Shown here: in pieces, positions 1-5,043 of the stretch
Layout: each line of letters opens with the position of its first letter
How positions within the stretch are numbered: position 1 is the stretch's first letter
Assembly: GCA_003135595.1 (NCBI GenBank)
Contig: PLCI01000108.1
Location: 1,935-8,262, forward strand
Length of the DNA: 6,328 nt
Direction of reading: 5' to 3'
DNA from: Acidimicrobiaceae bacterium
GTDB lineage: Bacteria > Actinomycetota > Acidimicrobiia > Acidimicrobiales > RAAP-2
The notes under the pieces: model-generated
The model's input: the letters and a program-made list of their open reading frames with translations, nothing else
What the model was told of the DNA's origin: nothing
The model's database searches: none
Program-made: the position numbers and the translations under genes

Positions 1-1250
1 CGGAGCACCGAGGCGAGCTTCACGGTCGTCTCTTCGAGCTCGCCCTGGGGGTCCGAGTCGACGACGATCCCGGCGCCACCCCACGCCTCGAACGAGTCGC
101 CGTCGACGAGCAGTCCCCGCAGGCCCAGGGTCCACGTCGACGTGCCGTCCGCGTCGACCCATCCGACCGGTCCCGCCCAGGGACCACGCGGGCTTGGTTC
201 CAGCTCGTTGATGATCGCCAGCGCCGCCTCGCGTGGCACGCCTCCGACGGCGGGCGTGGGGTGCACCGCCGCGAGCGCGCGCATCGCCGCGTCGGCGTCG
301 TGGCGGCCCGACAGCTTGCCGTCGACCCACGTGCCGAGGTGCGCCACGGTGCTGAGGCGCACGACCTCTGGCGTCGCGGGTGCCCCGATCGCGTCGCAGA
401 GCTCTGCCAGCCTCGCGATGATGTCCTCCACGACCAGTCGATGCTCCGCCAGATTCTTCGCCGACGAACGCAGCCAGGCGATGCGGTCGGTCGCGTCGTC
501 GCTGGCGAGCGGCACGGTCCCCGCCAGCGGGTGCGCGGCGACCGCGCCACCGCTCGTGGCGAGGAGTAGCTCGGGACTGGCTCCGACGAAGCGCCGGCCG
601 TCGTGGGGGAATGCGTAGAGGGTGCAGGACGGCTCGGTCTCGTGCAGCGCTCGGGCGAGGGCGGCAACGTCGATCGGCTCCGTGGCGCGGCCGAGCAGCT
701 TCCTCGCCAGCACGACCTTTTCCACTTCCCCGCACTTGATCCGAGCGACGCACGCCTCAACGGCTGCTGCATAGTCCTTGCCGGGCGGCTGCTCGGCTAT
801 CGAGTCGATCGCCTGGTGGGGCACCAGCCGGTCGTCACCCGCGAGGATCGAGTGCATCGCTGCCTCGGGTCGCAGAGGGGACCCCTCGCCGATCCCCGTG
901 ACCCACGCGGTCGCGCCCGAGGGCTGCCACGCGCACACGAGCGTCGGCACCAGCAGCTCGCCGCTCGAGGTCGCGTCGAAGGGGAGCGAGCCGAGCGCGA
1001 TGACCCCGGATCCCCCCGGACCGTCGTCGCCCTCGAGCTCGACAGCTTCGAGGACGCCAGCCACCCGTCCGGGCGTCACGGGGTCGGCGAGGCCGTCGTC
1101 CAAGGGGATCGTCGTGGCCTGGCCGAAGGCACAGACGACGAGCTCGTCGCTCGCATGCAGCGCGCCGTGACGGGCTGCGGCGCGCTCCAGCTGGCGTGCG
1201 CGGTCGCGGCCGAAGCCCTCGAGGAGAACGCGGCGGGCTCGCAGGCTCAC
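1..1250 (-). CDS. menF: Isochorismate synthase (MenF-type), 3' end cut by window edge
   Basis: Converts chorismate to isochorismate, the first committed step of menaquinone synthesis, in the cytoplasm with Mg2+. 416 codons are visible. Landmarks in order are ALGSLPFD (about residues 85-92), GEVEKVVLAR (174-183), FVGASPELLL, PLAGT, EHRLVVEDI, HPTPAVGG, RGPWAGPVGW and the terminal GELEETTVK. The lysine of KVVLAR (K178) sits where MenF and EntC have their general base; anthranilate synthases have Gln there and ADC synthases Ala, so this is an isochorismate-type enzyme. Only a few C-terminal residues should be missing. The start is GTG at 1250-1248, overlapping the menG stop as GTGA, which implies translational coupling. 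The menG neighbour favours menaquinone over siderophore or salicylate synthesis. The symbol is assigned by context; an EntC/DhbC-like role cannot be fully excluded. Confidence 0.93.
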   Translation of the reverse strand, partial: MSLRARRVLLEGFGRDRARQLERAAARHGALHASDELVVCAFGQATTIPLDDGLADPVTPGRVAGVLEAVELEGDDGPGGSGVIALGSLPFDATSSGELLVPTLVCAWQPSGATAWVTGIGEGSPLRPEAAMHSILAGDDRLVPHQAIDSIAEQPPGKDYAAAVEACVARIKCGEVEKVVLARKLLGRATEPIDVAALARALHETEPSCTLYAFPHDGRRFVGASPELLLATSGGAVAAHPLAGTVPLASDDATDRIAWLRSSAKNLAEHRLVVEDIIARLAELCDAIGAPATPEVVRLSTVAHLGTWVDGKLSGRHDADAAMRALAAVHPTPAVGGVPREAALAIINELEPSPRGPWAGPVGWVDADGTSTWTLGLRGLLVDGDSFEAWGGAGIVVDSDPQGELEETTVKLASVL

Positions 1251-1957
1251 GACCGCCCCCGCTTCGTCGCGACCACCAGCTGGCTCAGCCCGCCGCTCAG
1301 GAGATGTCGGTTGACGCTTGAGAATCCGGCGTCGCACAGCTCGTCTCGGAGCGCGCCGGGAGTGGGGAGATACGCGACGGACCGAGGGAGGTACCGGTAG
1401 GCATCGGCGTCTGAGACCGCGGCGCCGACCAAGGGCACGACCTTGTTGAACCAGACGTCGAAGCCGCGACGCGTCAGGGCGCGCTCCGGGGCTCCGACCT
1501 CGAGCAGGGCAAGCCGGCCGCCGGACCGCAGCACGCGGGACATCTCGGTGAGGCACGCCACGCGGTCCGTGAAGTTGCGGAGCGCGAAGCCGCAGACGAC
1601 GCCGTCGGCGACGCCGGACGCGACCGGGAGGGCGGCCGCGTCGCACTGCGCCCTCGGCAGCGCCGAGCCAGTTGCCGAGAGCATCCCGAAGGAAAGGTCG
1701 AAGCCGAGCGCCTCGAAGCCCTCCTTGGTGGCCACGGCGCAGAGCTCGCCGGTGCCGGTCGCGACGTCGACGATGACGCTGCCGCGGGGCAGGCCGAGCG
1801 CGCGCACCGTCCTCGTCCGCCACCGCGCGTCGAGTCCGAAGGTGATGAGACGGTTGACCGCCTCGTAGCGAGGCGCGATCGTGTCGAACATCTCGCGGAC
1901 GCGCTGGGTCTTCTCGGCGCCGACTGGGAGCTCACCGGTGGCGAGCGGGGAGACCAT
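1247..1957 (-). CDS. menG: Demethylmenaquinone methyltransferase (MenG/UbiE family)
   Basis: SAM-dependent C-methyltransferase that turns demethylmenaquinone into menaquinone, the last step of the pathway, acting at the membrane surface. The 236-residue length is typical. Visible are the family N-terminal signature MFDTIAPRYEAVNRLITFGL (23-42) followed by DARWR, the SAM-binding motif I VIVDVATGTGEL (61-72), an acidic residue after strand 2 in GFDLSFGML (about 85-91), GFALRNFTD, RVLRSGG and the C-terminal family block AYRYLPRSV, then GGLSQLVVATK. The ATG at 1957-1955 was chosen because it lies one base after the upstream hydratase stop and begins just before the conserved region. The reading frame stays open to 2050, but that part only overlaps the hydratase. 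No good Shine-Dalgarno is seen, so coupling to the upstream gene is likely. The last bases overlap the menF start by 4 bp. If the organism made ubiquinone it could serve that pathway, but menF next door argues for menaquinone. Confidence 0.95.
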   Translation of the reverse strand: MVSPLATGELPVGAEKTQRVREMFDTIAPRYEAVNRLITFGLDARWRTRTVRALGLPRGSVIVDVATGTGELCAVATKEGFEALGFDLSFGMLSATGSALPRAQCDAAALPVASGVADGVVCGFALRNFTDRVACLTEMSRVLRSGGRLALLEVGAPERALTRRGFDVWFNKVVPLVGAAVSDADAYRYLPRSVAYLPTPGALRDELCDAGFSSVNRHLLSGGLSQLVVATKRGRS

Positions 1958-1958
1958 C

Positions 1959-2414
1959 TCAGAGGTAGTAGCGGAAGACGACCTGTGCGACGCAGGATGG
2001 CTTGGGCGCTCCGCGCTCCTCGATCGTGACGTCGACGATCGACTGGGCACCGCCCGCGATCTCGGTGACCTCGGCGAGCGTCGCCCCGAGTCGGATCTCC
2101 GAGCCGACGTGCACCGGTGCGGGGAAGCGGATCTTGTTCGCCCCGTAGTTCACGCCCATGCGCACTCCCTCGACGTGCACCATGCCCGCCATCAGCACGG
2201 GAATCAGCGACAGCGTGAGGTAGCCGTGCGCGATCGGCCCGCCGAACGGCCCGGCCTTGGCGCGCTCGGGGTCCACGTGGATCCACTGATGGTCGCCCGT
2301 GGCGTCCGCGAACAGGTTGACCTGCTCTTGGGTGACCGTCATCCAGTCCGACCAACCGAGATGCTCGCCGACGTGCTTCGCGTACTCCTCGATGCTGCCG
2401 ACCGTGATGCCCAT
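1959..2414 (-). CDS. MaoC-like (R)-specific enoyl-CoA hydratase, single hotdog domain
   Basis: A 151-residue MaoC/hydratase-2 family protein. Such enzymes reversibly hydrate trans-2-enoyl-CoA to (R)-3-hydroxyacyl-CoA. The hydratase-2 motif is clear: FADATGDHQWIHVDPERA (about 35-52), with the catalytic Asp-His pair at D41 and H46, followed by PFGGPIAHGYLTLSL and, further on, NKIRFPAPVHVGSEIR. Length and motif position match single-domain actinobacterial hydratases such as the Rv0130/HtdZ type. The ATG at 2414 was preferred over one eight codons upstream because GGGAGGAG sits 4-12 bases before it. It is the first gene of a tight operon with menG and menF. No step of menaquinone synthesis needs this activity, so the link may be shared expression only. 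The exact substrate is not readable from the sequence. Confidence 0.92.
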   Translation of the reverse strand: MGITVGSIEEYAKHVGEHLGWSDWMTVTQEQVNLFADATGDHQWIHVDPERAKAGPFGGPIAHGYLTLSLIPVLMAGMVHVEGVRMGVNYGANKIRFPAPVHVGSEIRLGATLAEVTEIAGGAQSIVDVTIEERGAPKPSCVAQVVFRYYL

Positions 2415-2418
2415 GGGT

Positions 2419-2426
2419 CTCCTCCC
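2419..2426 (-). promoter_or_regulatory. Strong Shine-Dalgarno of the maoC-menG-menF operon
   Basis: On the minus strand GGGAGGAG, with its GGAGG core at 2425-2421, lies six bases before the ATG at 2414. It decides the hydratase start. It is also the only convincing ribosome binding site correctly placed before any start codon in the window, contrasting with the leaderless arrangement of the other transcription units. Confidence 0.8.
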
Positions 2427-2436
2427 GTGTCGCCGC

Positions 2437-2442
2437 ATCGTA
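2437..2442 (-). promoter_or_regulatory. Candidate -10 box (TACGAT) of the maoC-menG-menF operon
   Basis: The minus strand reads TACGAT, matching the actinobacterial TAnnnT -10 pattern, 22 bases before the hydratase ATG. Transcription starting 6-7 bases downstream would give a leader of about 15 nt, just enough for the Shine-Dalgarno. I see no convincing -35 hexamer. The element is inferred from pattern and position only. Confidence 0.5.
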
Positions 2443-2483
2443 CCGTGGGCATGCAGTCACACCGCTCCTCGCAAGCCCCCCGG

Positions 2484-2489
2484 TACGCT
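2484..2489 (+). promoter_or_regulatory. Candidate leaderless promoter -10 (TACGCT) for the VIT1 gene
   Basis: TACGCT is followed by exactly six bases (gctgca) and then the GTG at 2496, so transcription would start on or next to the start codon. No Shine-Dalgarno precedes that GTG, in keeping with a leaderless mRNA. The -35 region is not recognisable. The same spacing recurs before mshD, nth and the groES-like gene. Confidence 0.55.
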
Positions 2490-2495
2490 GCTGCA

Positions 2496-3188
2496 GTGCC
2501 GCACGAAGAAGAGCACCGCGACATCACGAGCGGTGGGCCGAGGGCGGCGATCTTCGGCATGTCTGACGGACTCGTGACGAACGTGTCGCTGATCCTCGGC
2601 TTCGCCGGCGCGCACCCGGCGGCCACGGTCGTCCGGCTGGCAGGACTCGCGGGCCTTGTGGCGGGCGCGTTCTCGATGGGCGCCGGTGAGTTCCTCTCGA
2701 TGACCGTGCAGCGCGAGCTCTTCGAGCGTGAGCTCGACATCGAGCGCCGAGCGATTCGCGACACGCCCGAGGGCGAGACCGAAGAGTTGGTCGAGATCTT
2801 CAGGAAGAAGGGCCTCGCACCCGAGCTCGCGCGCCGCCTCGCGATCGAGGTCATGTCGAATCCCGAGCTCGCGCTCGAGACCCACGCGCGCGAGGAGTTC
2901 GGCGTCGACCCGAGCGCGCTGGGCTCGCCGATCAAGGCGTCCTCCGCGTCGTTCGTGGCGTTCGTTATCGGCGCGTTCCTGCCGCTGCTGCCCTGGCTGA
3001 TCGGCAGCGGAGGCGGCGCGATCACCTGGTCGATCGTGCTCGGCGGCGCCGGCGCCGTGACGCTCGGCGCGGTGCTCGGGCGTCTGAGCGGCCGCTCTTG
3101 GTGGTTGGGGGCGCTGCGGAGCCTTCTCGTCGCCACGCTGGCTGCGGGCGTCACCTTCGCCGTTGGGCGCGCCGTCGGGGCCGGTTAG
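2496..3188 (+). CDS. VIT1/CCC1-family Fe2+/Mn2+ transporter
   Basis: A 230-residue integral membrane protein of the vacuolar iron transporter family, which moves Fe2+ or Mn2+ across the membrane, probably for efflux or detoxification in bacteria. Five hydrophobic segments are visible, roughly at residues 16-38, 45-68, 150-170, 176-196 and 203-227. TM1 holds the family motif GMSDGLVTNVSLILGFAG with D24. TM2 holds SMGAGEFLSM with E65. Between TM2 and TM3 lies the charged cytoplasmic metal-binding domain (about 72-140), rich in Glu (E92, E94, E96, E97, E100) and ending in THAREEFGVDP. The GTG at 2496 was preferred because of the TAnnnT-N6-GTG context. An ATG at 2451 in frame would add 15 residues without a ribosome binding site. 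It is transcribed divergently from the hydratase operon and convergently with mshD. Which metal it carries cannot be told from the sequence. Confidence 0.92.
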   Translation: MPHEEEHRDITSGGPRAAIFGMSDGLVTNVSLILGFAGAHPAATVVRLAGLAGLVAGAFSMGAGEFLSMTVQRELFERELDIERRAIRDTPEGETEELVEIFRKKGLAPELARRLAIEVMSNPELALETHAREEFGVDPSALGSPIKASSASFVAFVIGAFLPLLPWLIGSGGGAITWSIVLGGAGAVTLGAVLGRLSGRSWWLGALRSLLVATLAAGVTFAVGRAVGAG

Positions 3189-3203
3189 CAGCTAGCCCGA
3201 CGG
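3172..3203. terminator. Inverted repeat shared by two convergent genes, possible bidirectional terminator
   Basis: CCGTCGGG (3172-3179) and CCCGACGG (3196-3203) form a perfect 8-bp GC-rich stem with a 16-nt loop. The loop holds both TAG stop codons, that of VIT1 at 3186-3188 and that of mshD at 3194-3192. There is no T-tract on either side, so if it terminates it would be the U-tract-less type proposed for actinobacteria. Position is the main support. Confidence 0.45.
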
Positions 3204-4055
3204 GTCGTGCTGGAACTCGATGACTCGGCTTTCGAAGCGGAACCCGAGCGACACGTAGAGGTCGTAGGCAGCACGATTGGACTGCTCGACGAACAGCTCC
3301 GCGGTCTCGAGGCCCTTCGCCGCGAGGTGGTGCAGCCCCTCGAGCACGGCCAGGCGCCCGAGACCCCTCCCCTGGGCGTCCGGTGCGACCGAGATCACGT
3401 AGATCTCGCCCACGTCGCCGCTGCTGCAGGGATGGACCTTGGTCCAGCACGACGCAACCAGCAGGTCCCCGTCGAAGAACAGCAGGAAGTCCCCGGGGTC
3501 GAACCAGCGCGCGGTGAACCGAGCGCGCAACCGCTCGACGGTCATGTCGGCCTGGGTCGGATGGCCCTTGAACGCCGCGTTGTTCTCGTCGACCCATGCC
3601 TGCTCGTCGAGGCCCAGGCGGAAGGACCGCACCGTGAGTGCGGTCGGCGGCGGCGGCGGCGCGGGCAGCCGCATGGAGAGTCGGTGCACCTCTCGGGTCG
3701 GTCGCCATCCTCGTGCCGAGAGCCTCGCCGCCAGCTCGTCATCGACCTCGCGCAGCAGGATCGAGATCGGCGCTCCGATCGCCTCGAGGCTCGCCACGAG
3801 GCCCATGTCGAAGGTCCCAAGCGCTGGCTCGGCTCGCAGGGGGTCGCCGTTCGCGACGATCGCGTACCCGCGCAAGTGGCCGTCGGGCGCTGTGAGAAGC
3901 GCGTGGCGCGCCGCGCCTCGGGACTCGAGACGCTCGCGGGGGTCCTCGGTCAGGGCCTCGTCGCGGGAGCCCTGCTCGATCGCGGTGAGCAGCGTGCGGA
4001 CCGCATCGCGCTCCGCGTCGCTCAACTCGCCGACGATCCTCCACGACGGGTCCAC
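3192..4055 (-). CDS. mshD: Mycothiol synthase (tandem GNAT acetyltransferase)
   Basis: Acetylates the cysteinyl amine of Cys-GlcN-Ins with acetyl-CoA, the last step in making mycothiol, the main low-molecular-weight thiol of actinobacteria. The protein has 287 residues, close to the roughly 300 of known MshD. The C-terminal GNAT half carries the MshD-specific blocks VRSFRLGLDEQAWVDENNAAF (142-162, given for position), WFDPGDFLLF (184-193), CWTKVHP (203-209), GEIYVISVAPDAQGRGLGR (216-234, the acetyl-CoA loop) and YDLYVSLGF near the end. The N-terminal half is poorly conserved and lacks a recognisable acetyl-CoA loop; a proline-rich linker (131-137) joins the halves. The start is GTG at 4055-4053, chosen for the TAGGCT-N6-GTG context upstream. 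It is monocistronic and divergent from nth. A different GNAT enzyme is possible but unlikely given these blocks. Confidence 0.88.
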   Translation of the reverse strand: MDPSWRIVGELSDAERDAVRTLLTAIEQGSRDEALTEDPRERLESRGAARHALLTAPDGHLRGYAIVANGDPLRAEPALGTFDMGLVASLEAIGAPISILLREVDDELAARLSARGWRPTREVHRLSMRLPAPPPPPTALTVRSFRLGLDEQAWVDENNAAFKGHPTQADMTVERLRARFTARWFDPGDFLLFFDGDLLVASCWTKVHPCSSGDVGEIYVISVAPDAQGRGLGRLAVLEGLHHLAAKGLETAELFVEQSNRAAYDLYVSLGFRFESRVIEFQHDPSG

Positions 4056-4061
4056 CGATCG

Positions 4062-4067
4062 AGCCTA
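4062..4067 (-). promoter_or_regulatory. Candidate leaderless promoter -10 (TAGGCT) for mshD
   Basis: On the minus strand TAGGCT is followed by six bases (cgatcg) and then the mshD GTG at 4055. No Shine-Dalgarno is present between them. It lies only 12 bp from the oppositely oriented nth -10 box, so the two promoters must overlap in their -35 regions. Confidence 0.55.
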
Positions 4068-4079
4068 CTGAGGGGTCGA

Positions 4080-4085
4080 TACCCT
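4080..4085 (+). promoter_or_regulatory. Candidate leaderless promoter -10 (TACCCT) for nth
   Basis: TACCCT is followed by six bases (tccacg) and then the nth GTG at 4092, again without a Shine-Dalgarno. A small inverted repeat, GGGT-CGAT-ACCC (4073-4084), overlaps the box and could be an operator, though arms of four bases may be chance. Confidence 0.55.
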
Positions 4086-4091
4086 TCCACG

Positions 4092-4793
4092 GTGCCCACA
4101 CCGCGCACGGCGCTCACCGCTCGCGCGCGCACCCAAGAGGTCGACCGACGGCTCGAGGCACGGTTCCCGGGCTCTGCCGCGTCGCTGTGCGCGCTTCGCC
4201 ATCGCAACGCGTTCGAGCTCGTCGTCGCGACCGTGCTCTCCGCGCAGTGCACCGACGCCCGCGTGAACGAGGTCACGCCACCGCTCTTCGCTCGCTTCCC
4301 CACGCCCGCGGCACTGGCGAGCGCGCCCCGAGACGAGCTCGAGCAGCTGCTCTACACGACCGGATTCTTTCGCGCCAAGGCGGAGCACCTCTTGGGGCTC
4401 GCCGCCGTGCTCTGTGAGCGATTCGGCGGGGACGTCCCCTCGGCGCTGGAGGACCTCCAGCGCCTGCCCGGCGTCGGCCGCAAGACCGCGAACGTCGTTC
4501 GCAGCGTCGCGTTCGGGCTCCCCGGTCTGCCGGTCGACACGCACGTGATGCGACTCAGCCGCCGACTCGGGCTCACGAGGGCAACCGAACCAGTGGGGAT
4601 CGAGCGCGCGCTGTGCCGGGCGCTGCCGCCGGCGCAGTGGGGCGGTTTCAGCGTGCGCATGATCCTGCACGGCCGTGCGACGTGCACCGCGAGGCGGCCG
4701 GCCTGCGACGAGTGCGTGCTCGAGGACCTCTGTCCTCGACGGGGCGTGGCGCTGCCTATGCCCGCCGCCGCGAAGCGTCGGACTTCGCGTTGA
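4092..4793 (+). CDS. nth: Endonuclease III, DNA glycosylase/AP lyase with [4Fe-4S] cluster
   Basis: Bifunctional glycosylase that removes oxidised pyrimidines and cleaves abasic sites in base-excision repair. The 233-residue protein has ELVVATVLSAQCTDARVN (42-59), the helix-hairpin-helix LPGVGRKTANVV (125-136) with the catalytic lysine K131, the catalytic aspartate D149 in VDTHVMRLSRRLGL, and the cluster ligands C198-X6-C205-X2-C208-X5-C214. The K-to-D spacing of 18 and the cysteine spacing are exactly those of E. coli Nth (K120, D138, C187-C203), so the enzyme looks intact. The start is GTG at 4092, fixed by TACCCT-N6-GTG and by the usual N-terminal length; the frame stays open far upstream, but that region is antisense to mshD. 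It is divergent from mshD across 36 bp. Its 3' end overlaps a small minus-strand gene by 38 bp. Confidence 0.96.
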   Translation: MPTPRTALTARARTQEVDRRLEARFPGSAASLCALRHRNAFELVVATVLSAQCTDARVNEVTPPLFARFPTPAALASAPRDELEQLLYTTGFFRAKAEHLLGLAAVLCERFGGDVPSALEDLQRLPGVGRKTANVVRSVAFGLPGLPVDTHVMRLSRRLGLTRATEPVGIERALCRALPPAQWGGFSVRMILHGRATCTARRPACDECVLEDLCPRRGVALPMPAAAKRRTSR

Positions 4794-4998
4794 GCCGGTC
4801 GACGCGACGAAGCGTCGACGCAAGGCCCCGCTCGATGGCCACGAGCTCCAGCTCGTCGTCGCGGGGTATGTCGCTGCCCGCGTTCTCGACGAGCGCGGTC
4901 ACCCGTCCCAAGAGCTCGCGGAGCGATGCCGCGAGTGCCTGGATCTCGCCGCGCTGCTGCACGCTGCAGATGATGCCCGAAGGAGGTGCATCGGACAA
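4756..4998 (-). CDS. Small conserved-looking protein of unknown function, 80 aa
   Basis: I do not recognise this protein. The frame has GC-rich third positions like its neighbours and an amphipathic, mostly helical composition. One predicted helix (about residues 17-41, GEIQALAASLRELLGRVTALVE) and a second (about 46-71, DDELELVAIERGLASTLRRVDRL) suggest a helical hairpin or short coiled coil. There is no signal peptide or membrane segment. The only start that keeps the full length is TTG at 4998-4996; an in-frame TAG lies 14 codons upstream of it with no other start between. A GTG at residue 13 is an alternative. No Shine-Dalgarno or TAnnnT box precedes either. It overlaps the end of nth by 38 bp and is divergent from the groES-like gene. 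It fills an otherwise empty 250-bp gap, which supports a real gene, but it could be spurious. Confidence 0.5.
   Translation of the reverse strand: MSDAPPSGIICSVQQRGEIQALAASLRELLGRVTALVENAGSDIPRDDELELVAIERGLASTLRRVDRLNAKSDASRRRA
4769..4789 (+). other. Hairpin at the very 3' end of nth
   Basis: CGCGAAG (4769-4775) and CTTCGCG (4783-4789) form a 7-bp stem with a 7-nt loop ending one base before the nth stop codon. It lies immediately ahead of the stronger inverted repeat at 4798-4819, so nth mRNA ends in two consecutive stem-loops. It may help termination or protect the 3' end. It lies inside coding sequence on both strands and may be incidental. Confidence 0.3.
4798..4819 (+). terminator. Likely stem-loop terminator of nth
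   Basis: GTCGACGC (4798-4805) and GCGTCGAC (4812-4819) form a perfect 8-bp stem with a 6-nt loop, four bases after the nth stop codon. No T-tract follows. On the other strand it lies within the codons of the small 80-residue protein, so the antisense transcript would contain the same hairpin inside its coding region. Confidence 0.5.
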
Positions 4999-5031
4999 AC
5001 CCGGTTCGCACCGTCGCCGAGCGCGGTCCGG

Positions 5032-5037
5032 TACCGT
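5032..5037 (+). promoter_or_regulatory. Candidate leaderless promoter -10 (TACCGT) for groES-like/trpE
   Basis: TACCGT is followed by six bases (ctagtc) and then the GTG at 5044. This is the fourth case of the same spacing in the window. Because trpE overlaps the groES-like gene, this promoter probably also serves trpE; no separate trpE promoter or attenuator leader is visible. Confidence 0.55.
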
Positions 5038-5043
5038 CTAGTC

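Noticed and set aside
603..1400. A 265-codon plus-strand open frame opposite menF
   Set aside because: The minus strand here encodes isochorismate synthase with all family motifs. The antisense frame has no recognisable domain or start signal.
1474..2460. A 328-codon minus-strand open frame covering the hydratase and methyltransferase region
   Set aside because: Its translation is Arg/Ser/Pro-rich with no family motifs, while the other minus-strand frames encode intact MaoC and MenG proteins. It is a high-GC shadow frame.
1881..2495. A long in-frame N-terminal extension of the VIT1 gene
   Set aside because: It is antisense to the hydratase and methyltransferase genes, and VIT1 homology begins just after the GTG at 2496. 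The ATG at 2451 remains a minor alternative.
3207..4091. A long in-frame N-terminal extension of nth
   Set aside because: It is antisense to mshD. Endonuclease III has no such domain, and the GTG at 4092 gives the usual length.
4065..4823. A 252-codon minus-strand open frame opposite nth
   Set aside because: It is low-complexity and Arg/Glu-rich with no motif, and the plus strand encodes an intact Nth. It also overlaps the small minus-strand gene in another frame.
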